From: Methylobacterium phyllostachyos
GTDB lineage: Bacteria; Pseudomonadota; Alphaproteobacteria; Rhizobiales; Beijerinckiaceae
Direction: 5' to 3'
DNA: 64,000 bases
NCBI RefSeq assembly: GCF_900103445.1
Contig: NZ_FNHS01000003.1
Location: 62,001-126,000, forward strand
The position numbers and the translations under genes were made by a program. Shown here piece after piece: positions 50,918 through 59,132 of this stretch. A model generated the notes under the pieces. That model made no database searches, was not told the DNA's origin, and saw nothing but the letters and a program-made list of their open reading frames with translations. Every line of letters starts with the position of its first letter. Position 1 is the stretch's first letter.

Positions 50918-51265
50918 GGGCGGCGGCTCCGAATGGGCTGTCGATGTCCGACGCCCATGGATTGTCCGGCTCAAATCGCCTGCCGCCAGGGGCAATCGCG
51001 CGCCGCCGGCTGGCTCCCTCTAGGCCCCCCGTTGCCCCGCCCCGGCCACGCGCCCCGGACCCGCCCAAACAGGGCCTCCGGGGACCGAATTCGGGGTTTC
51101 GGCGACGAATCGGTCGGCGCATGCGCGATTGCGCTTGATCCTTGCCACGTCGGCCTACGGTGGGCGCACGTAGGCCGACGCGGGACGCAGTGAGCCGCAC
51201 GTCGGGCTCTGGTGACAGGCGTCCGCGGGGATGACGATCACGGCCTCACTCACTCCGAGGCCTCC
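50918..51265. other. Divergent gap holding the oriT-like palindrome
   Basis: About 350 bases between the mob operon and the plus-strand operon from 51266. No gene seen. Besides the palindrome at 51148-51180 it should hold two divergent promoters. Confidence 0.5.
51148..51180. repeat. Perfect 12-bp inverted repeat, oriT candidate
   Basis: CGTCGGCCTACG (51148-51159), loop GTGGGCGCA, CGTAGGCCGACG (51169-51180). Perfect long arms upstream of a relaxase operon are the usual layout of an origin of transfer, with the nick a few bases from one arm. No T run follows, so it is not a terminator. Confidence 0.6.
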
Positions 51266-51934
51266 ATGCGGTACATTGACGAGCTCTCCCTAGAAGCCCG
51301 CGCCCAACTGCTCGCGCAGCGGGAGGCCGCCATGCACGGCGACCGCGCGGCGCAGGACCACTTCACCGTCCTCGGCGGCAGCTACTGGGGCGCGCCGCCG
51401 GCCGACCTGTTCGACGCGGTGGCCGTCGGCATCGGGCGCGGCTGCCGCGGCGCTGACCTCGCGCGCAAGGCCGTCGCTGTATCCGCCCTGTTCGGAGAGG
51501 CGAGCGTGGCTGAGGTCGTGCGCCTCTGCGACGAGGTCTTCGAGGAGGTCGAGACGCAGAACGCCAGCCGGCTGGCGCGCATCGTCAGGCGCATCAACAA
51601 CCACAAGGCCGGCCCCGCCGATCTCGAATGGCTCCTCGTCCAGGCGGAGGCCATGACCGATGACCTGATCCTGACGGCCTCGCCGTTCGAGGGCGATCAG
51701 GACGGCGCCGAAGAGCTCCGGCGCCAGGTCGTCCGGGCGCGCAAGCCGTGGACCTGCCACTGGACCCGGCGGCCCATCAAGCTCGGCGAACGTCACCTGG
51801 CTATCGTCGAGCGGTATGACGGCAATGTCCTGACGACGCGGCACAGCCTGCTGTCCGTCTACCTCGACGTCGCCGGCGAGGACCCCGCGGCCGCCATCGA
51901 GCTCGCCCCGGCCGAGCACCGGAGGGCGGCATGA
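51266..51934 (+). CDS. Hypothetical protein
   Basis: 222 residues from ATG 51266, GAGG upstream. Helical first half (LEARAQLLAQREAAMHGDRA), then VRARKPWTCHWTRRPIKLGE. Not recognised. ATGA overlap with the next gene. Confidence 0.55.
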   Translation: MRYIDELSLEARAQLLAQREAAMHGDRAAQDHFTVLGGSYWGAPPADLFDAVAVGIGRGCRGADLARKAVAVSALFGEASVAEVVRLCDEVFEEVETQNASRLARIVRRINNHKAGPADLEWLLVQAEAMTDDLILTASPFEGDQDGAEELRRQVVRARKPWTCHWTRRPIKLGERHLAIVERYDGNVLTTRHSLLSVYLDVAGEDPAAAIELAPAEHRRAA

Positions 51935-52308
51935 CCGCGGAGAAGGACCTCACCCGCCACCCGGTCTGGGGCGCCGCGGCGGAGACGGAGCGGGTCAACC
52001 CGTTCGCCGGCCGCTTCCCGGTCGTGAAGACGATCACCCGCGCCGACGGCACCGAAACGGTGCTGACGTCGAGGCCTCAGCCGGCCATGCCGAAGGCGGC
52101 CACTGCGCACATCCAAGACGACCACGAGCGCATGCTCCGGCTCGTCCTGGACATCCTCTACGACGAAAGGCTGTCGGCCGAGGAGAAGGTCGCGCGAGCG
52201 GGTAACTCGCCCGGTTTCGATCCCGTGCGGGATGGTCGCCCATACCTTCCATGGCCGCCCCGGGCGAAGGCGGCCGCGCTCCCGGCGACGGGGTCGTTCC
52301 ATGGCTGA
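51931..52308 (+). CDS. Hypothetical protein
   Basis: 125 residues. Contains DDHERMLRLVLDILYDERLS. Overlaps the next gene by 8 bases. Unknown. Confidence 0.5.
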   Translation: MTAEKDLTRHPVWGAAAETERVNPFAGRFPVVKTITRADGTETVLTSRPQPAMPKAATAHIQDDHERMLRLVLDILYDERLSAEEKVARAGNSPGFDPVRDGRPYLPWPPRAKAAALPATGSFHG

Positions 52309-52801
52309 GCCCACGCAAGCCGAAAAGCACGAAGCCGCCTGCGAGGCCCTGGAGAAGGCCGCCGACCTCCTGCTGGAACACGCGGAGGGCATCGCCGGCC
52401 TGTTCTTCCTCGCCGAGCGGAGGCACCTCATGCCGCCGGAGCCGCTGACGATCACGCAGCCGACCGGCCCCGTGCTCATGCGGAACCGGCCGGCCGAGGA
52501 TGCCTTCTGGACGATGATCGTGGCGGCCGCCGCTTTCGCCGGCAGCCGGGAGACCTACCTCCGGGCCCGCGACTACTTCCCCAGCGAGCGGTCCTGCCTG
52601 CTGCACTACGAGGTCGAGCGGCTGGTCGCGAACCTCGGCGACATGCCCCCGTCCCTCGCCAGCGTGCCGGCCGACGCGGCGGATCCCGAGCTCGGCATCA
52701 CGCCGGCGGACGTCCACCGGCAGGCCTGGCGAGACCACCTCGCCGTCAAGGCCGGCAGGCTCGCCGAGGCCAGCAAGTACCGCTTCAAGAGGATGGCATG
52801 A
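52301..52801 (+). CDS. Hypothetical protein
   Basis: 166 residues, helical (CEALEKAADLLLEHAEGIAG, WTMIVAAAAFAGSRETYLRA). ATGA overlap with the next gene. Unknown. Confidence 0.5.
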   Translation: MAEPTQAEKHEAACEALEKAADLLLEHAEGIAGLFFLAERRHLMPPEPLTITQPTGPVLMRNRPAEDAFWTMIVAAAAFAGSRETYLRARDYFPSERSCLLHYEVERLVANLGDMPPSLASVPADAADPELGITPADVHRQAWRDHLAVKAGRLAEASKYRFKRMA

Positions 52802-53043
52802 CCGACCGCGAGGACACGCCGCTGCGCCGGGCCATCGTGACGGCCTGGGCGCTGCACGAGGGCTACACCGTCGAGGCCGCTACCTGGTGGCCCGAGGAGG
52901 AGGGCATCGAGGCCTGGGACTGGACTGACCCGAACGGGAAGGAACTGGGCGGCGAGATGGGGGACCACCGCGACCTGCCCACCATGCCGGACGAGCTATT
53001 CCGCAGGCTGAATGGCGAGTGCCGTTGGCAGGGGGGGTCATGA
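52798..53043 (+). CDS. Small acidic hypothetical protein
   Basis: 81 residues rich in Trp and Glu (ATWWPEEEGIEAWDWTDPNG). Last gene of the operon from 51266. Unknown; anti-restriction DNA mimics are acidic too, but nothing more supports that. Confidence 0.5.
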   Translation: MTDREDTPLRRAIVTAWALHEGYTVEAATWWPEEEGIEAWDWTDPNGKELGGEMGDHRDLPTMPDELFRRLNGECRWQGGS

Positions 53044-53082
53044 CCGACCGCGAGAGGGCGGCCGGCCTGGTTCTGAGGGGCG

Positions 53083-53433
53083 CTACTGAGCGCCCGCGAG
53101 CGACGCGTCCGAACACGGAACCTCGTGGCGGTCGCCCTTGCCGCACCAGGCCTGAAGCTCCTCCAGTGTGCGCGCGCATGTGTCTTCGACGCCGCAGTTT
53201 TGAGCCGTCATGCCGGCGGTCAGGTACAGGCACCTGTCGTGCAGTGCCTTCATGAGACGCCGGGGCATGCGGTGGCGGCAGAGAACATTCGACGGCGGCA
53301 GATCGGCTGCTCGGCGCCATGCCTGGAGATAGAGGGCCTCCGGGGGGTTCGGCGGTGGAGGGGGATATCGCCGGGCATCTGCGGCGGTCGGGATGGCGAG
53401 GATCGCGAGGGTGACGAGGGCTGCGCGGCGCAT
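53083..53433 (-). CDS. Small exported Cys-rich protein
   Basis: 116 residues with a signal peptide (about 1-20, IPTAADA) and six or more cysteines in the mature part (NVLCRHRM, DRCLYL, NCGVEDTCARTL, WCGKG). Probably disulfide-bonded in the periplasm. Unknown function. Confidence 0.6.
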   Translation of the reverse strand: MRRAALVTLAILAIPTAADARRYPPPPPNPPEALYLQAWRRAADLPPSNVLCRHRMPRRLMKALHDRCLYLTAGMTAQNCGVEDTCARTLEELQAWCGKGDRHEVPCSDASLAGAQ

Positions 53434-53492
53434 CGGAGGTCTCCAGGTCCGGATATGGAATCGAGGGCCCCAGTTGCCCGGGGCCCGAGTGC

Positions 53493-54347
53493 TTAGGCGG
53501 CTTCAGCCATCTGGCTCTGGAGGGCGGTCAGGTAGGAGGCCGCCCGGGACGCCGCGCTGGCGGCGGTGAAGATGGCCTTGGGGTCGCTCCTCAGGAGGGT
53601 CAGCCAGGAAGCCAGGTAGCTGGCGTGGGTGGGGTGCGGGGTCGCTTCGAGCCCGAGCTCCGCGCAAAGGAACGCCGACCCGAGCTCGGCGATGAGCTCT
53701 TCGGCGGCGTATGCCTGCGTCTTGAACCTGCCGGAGAGGTCGCGGTCGAGGCGCCCCTTGGCCCCGCTCCAGTGTACGAGCTCGTGGAGCATGGTTGAGG
53801 CGTAGCCGTGTGCCTCTGGGAACCGGGACTGCGACGGGATCCGGATGAGATCCTGGCTGGGTATGTAGCAAGCCATCTCGCCGCCCCGGATGATCGTCGC
53901 ATTCGTCCGGTCGACGAAGCCCTCGAAAACCTCGGGGATGACCCACTCGCTCGGGGGCAGGGGCTCCCCGGCCTCGGGCGCGCCCTCGACCTGGCTGGCG
54001 TTGAAGGCGTAGCTCGCCCGCGCCACGAACCGAGGGCGGTCCTCCTCGTCCTTGCCGAGGTCCTTCCAGAACACCACCAGGGTGCTTTTCTCGCCCTTTC
54101 GGACCTGCGCCCCGAGCTCGCCCCACTGGCGGTACGTCGCCCAGCGGTCGTCGCTGTAGCCGGCGGCCTGCGCGCCTACCCAGAGGCTGAGCGTGTTGAT
54201 GCCGCGGTAGGCCTTGCCGGTGAGTGCGTTCCGGGGGAGCCCGCCGCCGCGCCGGTGCCAGGGGCAGGTCCACTGCCCGGCCTCGCCCGCCTCCAGGGTC
54301 GCGATGATCGAGTTGGTGACGGTCTGGTGGATGTCGAACTGGGCCAT
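53493..54347 (-). CDS. ardC: ArdC-like antirestriction protein (ssDNA-binding, zincin)
   Basis: 284 residues. The N-terminal domain (about 1-130) has the DUF1738 pattern WTCPWHRRGGGLPRNALTGK and YRGINTLSLW; the C-terminal zincin has HELVHWSG (188-195) and EELIAELGSAFLC. ArdC proteins protect incoming single-stranded DNA during conjugation. It fits the mobilisation genes of the element. Confidence 0.88.
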   Translation of the reverse strand: MAQFDIHQTVTNSIIATLEAGEAGQWTCPWHRRGGGLPRNALTGKAYRGINTLSLWVGAQAAGYSDDRWATYRQWGELGAQVRKGEKSTLVVFWKDLGKDEEDRPRFVARASYAFNASQVEGAPEAGEPLPPSEWVIPEVFEGFVDRTNATIIRGGEMACYIPSQDLIRIPSQSRFPEAHGYASTMLHELVHWSGAKGRLDRDLSGRFKTQAYAAEELIAELGSAFLCAELGLEATPHPTHASYLASWLTLLRSDPKAIFTAASAASRAASYLTALQSQMAEAA

Positions 54348-54547
54348 GGTCGTCTCCCTCGGCCGCCCTGCGCGGCCTCGATGGGAGGGCCTGGAGACGG
54401 ACGAGGGCGACCCGCACGCGAAGCGCCGAAACAGCGTGGAGGACCCCGTCAGGGGTTGAGGGGAAAAGCCCCGGCTGTCGTATGACCCCCCAATTCGAGA
54501 GGCCGCCCGGCAGGCCGGGGGAGGTTTGGCTCAGTCGCTATCCAACC

Positions 54548-54563
54548 GTCCGCAAATGCGGAC
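54548..54563. repeat. Palindrome copy GTCCGCAAATGCGGAC
   Basis: The full 16-bp version, as at 32845, just downstream of the gene at 54568-54894. It is the rightmost copy. Confidence 0.65.
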
Positions 54564-54567
54564 GTCG

Positions 54568-54894
54568 CTACTCGTAGAATGGCCAGTCCGGTCCGACAGG
54601 CTCCCCTGAACCATCCGCGCGCGTGTTCTGGGGGAGGTCGCTGTACTGCTGCCGGGCGCGGCGGTCCTGCTCGACATACTCTTGCAGGGCGCGGAGCTCA
54701 CGGTCGATGGTGTCCGCCGGTCGCGTGCCCTCGCGGGGGAGGACCTGGGTGCCGTGGTCGTGCGAGCGCGCCCACTCGATGATGGCCTGGAGGAGCGCGG
54801 CCCGCGGGGCGGGGACGTCCGGCAACCCACGGGCGTGGGTGGCTACCTTGTCGAGCCAGCGCAGGCGGCCGGCGAGGTCATCGGTGGGTCTCAT
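54568..54894 (-). CDS. Small hypothetical protein
   Basis: 108 residues, helical (LAGRLRWLDKVATHARGLPD, IDRELRALQEYVEQDRRARQ). Not recognised. Confidence 0.5.
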   Translation of the reverse strand: MRPTDDLAGRLRWLDKVATHARGLPDVPAPRAALLQAIIEWARSHDHGTQVLPREGTRPADTIDRELRALQEYVEQDRRARQQYSDLPQNTRADGSGEPVGPDWPFYE

Positions 54895-55029
54895 GCCCGG
54901 ACCGTGGCACGCCCGAGTTTCGCGGCGGTTGACGCGTCCGGTAAACGCGAAGGGCCCCCGGGGTTGCCGGAGGCTCTTACGCCCGGCTGGGCCGGGGAAC
55001 CGCTTATGCAGCGGAGAGTGGTACCTGGG

Positions 55030-55503
55030 TCACGGGATGGCGGGCGTCAAGCCGTCCATGGCCTCGGCGTCGAATGGGTCCACCGGCCATGGCCGTCGTG
55101 CCTCCTCGCGTCGGGCCGCTTCGCGGATCCGCCGGGCTTCGAGCATGGGTGCCTGGGCATACAGCAAGGCGCAGCGCCAGACGGCGAAGTGGCTGCCCCG
55201 CGTCACACGCTTCGGCGTCGGCCCCCGCGCCGGCAGGACGATCCAGTCACGCGACGTCGTCACGTCCCCGGGGCCGCCGCTCCCGCGCCGGTCGCGACGG
55301 CAGTGGACGACCAGCCCCACCAGGGTGTCGGCGGCCGACCGGATCTCGAACCCGTGGGGCCGGTGCCCGTCTGCCCGCATGTGCGTGAGGGCCCAATGCC
55401 GGCCGAACCGCGCCAGGTCCTGGGTCAGGATGTTCCGGCGCCTAGTCGCCCAGACGAACGCCTGGCCGTCGATGGGGATGCTGAGGTCGAAAAGCTCTGG
55501 CAT
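55030..55503 (-). CDS. Hypothetical protein at the right end of the element
   Basis: 157 residues from ATG 55503. Beta-rich N-terminus (PELFDLSIPIDGQAFVWATR), then RDWIVLPARG and a basic helical tail. It sits where an integrase often lies but has no recombinase motif. Confidence 0.5.
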   Translation of the reverse strand: MPELFDLSIPIDGQAFVWATRRRNILTQDLARFGRHWALTHMRADGHRPHGFEIRSAADTLVGLVVHCRRDRRGSGGPGDVTTSRDWIVLPARGPTPKRVTRGSHFAVWRCALLYAQAPMLEARRIREAARREEARRPWPVDPFDAEAMDGLTPAIP

Positions 55504-55678
55504 GCCGGCAGGCTGGCACGGGGGCCGTTTCATCCCCGTTCACAGGACCGGTTACCGCCCGGTTAGCGTGCCCTCGCACGGGCCACGCCGGGCATGGAAC
55601 AGAGGGTGCACCGACCAAAGATCGACCAAAGAATGGGCGCGCAGGACGGCGAATTGGCGATGACGGCGATGAAACGAG

Positions 55679-55718
55679 AACGGCCGCTCCCCTCTGTGCA
55701 AGGAGGGGAACGGCCGTT
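55679..55718. terminator. Long hairpin, likely intrinsic terminator
   Basis: AACGGCCG pairs with CGGCCGTT and CCCCTC with GAGGGG inside. The stem is over 14 bp; the trailing TATAG is poor in T, so it may also be a boundary structure next to the attachment site. Confidence 0.6.
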
Positions 55719-55730
55719 ATAGAGGGATCC

Positions 55731-55785
55731 ACGCCCCCGTTCGGGACGTGGGGGTCGCAGGTTCAAATCCTGCCACTCCGACCAG
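55731..55785 (+). tRNA. 3' half of a tRNA-Pro (CGG), attachment-site remnant
   Basis: From the anticodon arm on it reads as a tRNA: loop TTCGGGA (anticodon CGG), GGGGTC variable region, T arm GCAGG-TTCAAAT-CCTGC, acceptor strand CACTCCG, discriminator A and CCA at 55783-55785. The D arm and the 5' acceptor strand (expected CGGAGTG) are missing. Such fragments arise where an element has integrated into a tRNA gene. Confidence 0.8.
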
Positions 55786-56351
55786 TTTTCCCCTCTGGGG
55801 GAGGTCATCCCGGTATCTACTGAATTCGGCCCGGCCACAGGTCCGGCCAGGTTGTCGTGCCACTGCGCGCATTCGCGTATCTGCGAAGCTTCGATCCATT
55901 CGCCACACTGCGCCGGTGCCGCTCAGCCTCCATCAATTCCGGGCACGCCATGGATGCGCGTCCTGCGAATCTCTCTGTCGATCTTGTAGAATAGGGCCCG
56001 GTTGGTCGTGGACTACTCTGCGTCTCGGGGGAGGGTGCAGATGAATGGGTCGGCTGCCTGTGACGATCTCAGGGGCGCGCTGGCGGACTCGGCGTGTCAC
56101 GCGATCCAGTCCCACGAGGGCTCCTGGTGGTGGTGCTTGGCTCCCCACACAGCCCGGGGATCCACCTTCGAGCGCGGCGCCTGGCACTAGGACCGCAGGG
56201 CGGCGTCGGGCTCGGTCGTCAGCGCCACGACGTGCGTGTAGAAATCGAATGTCGGAGGCCGTTCCGTTCGGCACGCCGCAGCTTTCCCATCGACCCCGGC
56301 GATCCCGCGCAGGCCATATCGGGGTGGCGCCCCACAGGCGTAACTTCGGTT
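55786..56351. other. Gene-poor stretch right of the tRNA fragment
   Basis: No frame here looks convincingly coding. A 49-residue frame on the plus strand (ATG 56041-56190, with SHEGSWWWCLAPH) is the best but is unsupported. It may be decayed chromosomal DNA. Confidence 0.35.
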
Positions 56352-56624
56352 TCAAATCGGAGCGTGTCTTCGGCGCGCGATGCCGGTCAATCCATCCCAG
56401 CGCCCGGACAGCGCCTTCAGCACGCTGATCGACCTGTCCGTCTTGAGCACGACCGCCGCAGCCTGCGAGAGGTCGTCGAGCCCCTCGGAGCGCAAGGCCG
56501 CGAGGACATCGTCCCGCGTCTTGCGCTGACGGCGCATCGCACCCTCGACCAGGCGCTCACCGTGGACGAGCAGGGTCGGTTCCGCCTTGATCATTGCCGT
56601 GACCCTGGGCGAACCCAGGCGCAA
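56352..56624 (-). pseudogene. DUF421 (YetF/YcaP) C-terminal remnant
   Basis: About 80 residues match only the soluble C-terminal domain of DUF421 proteins: AEPTLLVHGERLVEGAMRRQ, then KTRDDVLAALRSEGLDDLSQ and AVVLKTDRSISVL. The membrane helices and first half are absent. Confidence 0.55.
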
Positions 56625-56631
56625 GCACGCG

Positions 56632-56991
56632 TTATCGACGCATATCCTTGGGCAGATGCTTGATCGGATCCGTCCGCCCCCCCTGCTCTTTGCCCTGGAC
56701 TGATCCGTCGGACTGCATCACGTCCGTCGACGCTTGGATGGCGCTGGGCGGTGCGACCTGGCCGGTGGCCTGATTGCGTGGCGCGGCACCGCTACCCTTC
56801 ACCGTCGACGTTCCGGGCGGGAGCGTACCGGCCGTAGGCTGGTCGATGGCGCTACCGGCCGACTGCGCGGTTGCGGGCAGCGCCGACGCCATGGCCCCCG
56901 AAAGCAGGGCGACGGCGCCGGTGAGCAGCATGGCCGCGACACGACCGGAGCGGAGACGACGACGGGCGATCACCATGATACTGCGCTCCAT
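56632..56991 (-). CDS. Small exported protein of unknown function
   Basis: 119 residues from ATG 56991 (ATG 56976 possible). Basic start, hydrophobic segment (AAMLLTGAVALLSGAMASAL) with cleavage near ATAQS, then a low-complexity Gly/Thr/Gln-rich mature part. A longer frame upstream has no start support. Confidence 0.5.
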   Translation of the reverse strand: MERSIMVIARRRLRSGRVAAMLLTGAVALLSGAMASALPATAQSAGSAIDQPTAGTLPPGTSTVKGSGAAPRNQATGQVAPPSAIQASTDVMQSDGSVQGKEQGGRTDPIKHLPKDMRR

Positions 56992-57258
56992 TTCATGAGC
57001 CCGGGCGATGGGCATGCCGAAACGCAAGTCCCCCCACGCGGCTTGGTTCCTGGCGGGATCCGAAGTGAATGCCGGCCTGCCGGAGGCGCCGATCCAACCA
57101 CGCTCGTCCGGCGCGGATCCCACGCAAAACAGCTTTTGCTGAACGGTTTCCGGCACTGCACGTTACCGACGGCGATCACGCGTCCGAGGCGGCGCGCCGC
57201 TGTCCTTGGCCGGAGGCCCAGGATTGGTCGGCGAAAGCATGGTACAAGGAGTTCCAGC

Positions 57259-57519
57259 GTGAAGAAGACCTTCCTCGCCGCATTCGTCGTCACCGGCCTG
57301 GCCGGCATCGGCATTGCCGCCACGACCCTGCCGTCCGCGGCCCTGCCGATGAACGCGGCCGGCGTCACCGCCCCGGCCAACGCCGACCTCGTGCAGGTGC
57401 GCATGCACCGGCGCCACCGGATGCGCCAGGGCTCGGCCAGCCATGGCAACGCCGGCATGCCCTCGCGCGGCGCCCGCGGACAGCAGTACGGTGGGACCAC
57501 CGGCGGCCCGCGGCGCTGA
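57259..57519 (+). CDS. Small exported basic protein
   Basis: 86 residues from GTG 57259 with AAGGAG 7 bases upstream. Signal peptide (MKKTFLAAFVVTGLAGIGIA), mature part rich in Arg, His, Met and Gly (VRMHRRHRMRQG). Possibly a metal- or oxidant-scavenging peptide; unknown. Confidence 0.55.
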   Translation: MKKTFLAAFVVTGLAGIGIAATTLPSAALPMNAAGVTAPANADLVQVRMHRRHRMRQGSASHGNAGMPSRGARGQQYGGTTGGPRR

Positions 57520-57674
57520 CCCCAAGCAGACTTGCGTCGGCAGGCCCACGCTTCGCCTGCTTAGGTCTTTGGTATGGCGCAGGTTTTCGTCGCAAAAGCA
57601 GTCGCCATTGTTGCGCAACCTGCTTAAGACCCGCCCGCCCCGCGGCTTCTCGAAGCTGCCGCGGGTGACCATGC

Positions 57675-57710
57675 GCCGCCGGATGGCACCACTGCCTCCG
57701 GCGGCTTTCT
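57675..57710 (+). terminator. Hairpin with T-rich tail upstream of mscS
   Basis: GCCGCCGG (57675-57682) pairs with CCGGCGGC (57698-57705), followed by TTTCT. It probably ends the transcript of the gene at 57259. Confidence 0.65.
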
Positions 57711-57728
57711 CATGATCTCCGGTACCCA

Positions 57729-58694
57729 ATGATCTTCTCCGAAGCGCTCGGGCGGCTCGAAGAACTCGGTCGCTCGGCCGTGGCCCTCTTGCCGGGACTG
57801 GCCATCGCGCTCGTCCTGTTCGGCATCGGTCTGCTGATTGCCAAGGGCGTGCGCGCCGCCGTCCGGCGCGCGGCGGAACTTCGGGACGCCTCTCCGGGCT
57901 CGGCCTCCGTCCTTGGCCGCATCGCCGGTGGTGTGACGGTCCTGGTCTCGTTCTTGGTAGCCGCCTCGGTGGCGTTCCCATCGGTGTCCGCCGCCGACCT
58001 GTTCAACCTCCTGGGCATCGGCGGCGTGGCCATCGGGTTCGCCTTCCGCGACGTCCTCCAGAACCTGCTCGCCGGCATCCTGATCCTGCTGACCCGTCCC
58101 TTCGTCATCGGCGACCAGATCCGCGCCGGCTCGCACGAGGGCACCGTCGAGGACGTCTGGGTGCGGGCGACGGTGCTAAGGACCTACGACAACCAGCGCG
58201 TGCTTATCCCCAATGCCACGCTGTTCGTCGACAAGATCACGGTCATCACCGCCCACGACAAGCGACGGCTCGCCTTCCCGCTGACCATCGGCAACGGCGA
58301 CGATATCCGCGAGGCGCGCCGGGTCATCGTCGAGGCCCTGCGCGGCACCGACGGCGTGCTCGCCGAGCCACCGCCGGAGGCACTGGTGACCGGGCTCGGC
58401 GCAGCCGGCGTCGACATGACGGCCCGGTTGTGGGTCGACCCGCCCCGGCGCCGAGACGCCGTCGACGCGCTCGACCACGCCATCGCCAACGTGAAGGAGG
58501 CGCTTACCGCCGCCGGCATCGACCTGCCGTACCCGACAAGCCAGATCCTGTTCCACGACCAGACCGAGGAGACCGACGGCGACCGCTCCCGGCAGCGCGA
58601 GGGGTGGCCCGCCGGGAAGAGTCCGCCGCGTGCCCGGTGGCGCGTGCTGCGGGAGGACGACGCTACCGACCGCCGGGCGGAGGAGCGGTCCTGA
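57729..58694 (+). CDS. MscS family small-conductance mechanosensitive channel
   Basis: 321 residues. Three N-terminal membrane helices, then the pore and beta domain signature FNLLGIGGVAIGFAFRDVLQ, NLLAGILILLTRPFVIGDQI and VLRTYDNQRVLIPNATLF. The C-terminal cage domain follows, with a charged tail. It releases solutes after hypo-osmotic shock. Confidence 0.9.
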   Translation: MIFSEALGRLEELGRSAVALLPGLAIALVLFGIGLLIAKGVRAAVRRAAELRDASPGSASVLGRIAGGVTVLVSFLVAASVAFPSVSAADLFNLLGIGGVAIGFAFRDVLQNLLAGILILLTRPFVIGDQIRAGSHEGTVEDVWVRATVLRTYDNQRVLIPNATLFVDKITVITAHDKRRLAFPLTIGNGDDIREARRVIVEALRGTDGVLAEPPPEALVTGLGAAGVDMTARLWVDPPRRRDAVDALDHAIANVKEALTAAGIDLPYPTSQILFHDQTEETDGDRSRQREGWPAGKSPPRARWRVLREDDATDRRAEERS

Positions 58695-58773
58695 AGGTGC
58701 CGCTGCACGCGTGGATCGACATCCTCGGCGACCTGTTCTGGTTTCGTCCGACCCTGACCGTTCTCGGTTGCAT

Positions 58774-59129
58774 TCATCTCGTCCAGTTCGGGGTCAAGCT
58801 GGAGACCGCCCACGTCACCGGCTGCGACGCGTCCTCGCCGAAGCGGTCCGAACAATCAGGACAAGGATGGCGTGCGCCGTCGTTGCCCAGATACGTACCG
58901 CTGGCCGCGTCGTAGGAGCGGAACCGACGAGCCCAGGCGGCGACCGTCTCGCCGTCCGCCGCGCCCCGGGCGGCCTGCGCCTGCGCGTAGGCGAAGGCGC
59001 CGCCCATGAGCGCCCCGGCGGCCAAGCCGCCGATACCGGCGCCGACGGCCGCACCGACATCAGGCCCCTTGCGGTAGCCGTCATGGCGGCCGTAGCGATG
59101 GGGGCGATGACCGAAGCGGCGGTACCGGG
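58774..59129 (-). pseudogene. Interrupted BA14K-type protein gene
   Basis: The C-terminal domain (FRSYDAASGTYLGNDGARHPC) is BA14K-like, preceded by a glycine-zipper segment (GAAVGAGIGGLAAGALMGG) and an Arg/His-rich piece. In the same frame a TAA at about 59130-59132 separates this from a signal-peptide-like upstream stretch (TLAATVPTLLVAQPTAA). The shorter frame from ATG 59025 has no signal sequence. Either a nonsense mutation or a sequencing error. Confidence 0.5.
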
Positions 59130-59132
59130 CTT

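Larger units (their letters stand above)
32374..55785. mobile_element. Putative mobilisable phage-like element
   Basis: Grouping based on: a relaxase operon and oriT-like palindrome, a phage lysis cassette, BRO antirepressor, polymerase-like protein, decayed phage gene, ArdC, a palindrome family confined to 32.6-54.6 kb, and a tRNA-Pro 3' fragment as right end. The left limit is uncertain and no integrase or matching left attachment site is seen. If the full tRNA-Pro lies left of the window, the element is much larger and would include the resistance modules. Confidence 0.5.

Noticed and set aside
53040..53255. Plus-strand frame MTDRERAAGLVLRG
   Set aside because: It soon becomes Arg/Pro/Cys-rich shadow of the exported protein on the minus strand; at most a very short coupled peptide.
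55563..55838. Minus-strand frame with WSEWQDLNLRPPRPERG
   Set aside because: This is the well-known false protein made by translating the complement of a tRNA 3' half; the DNA is the tRNA-Pro fragment.
55933..56355. 140-codon minus-strand frame
   Set aside because: Overlaps other weak frames, high Arg/Pro content and no recognisable domain.
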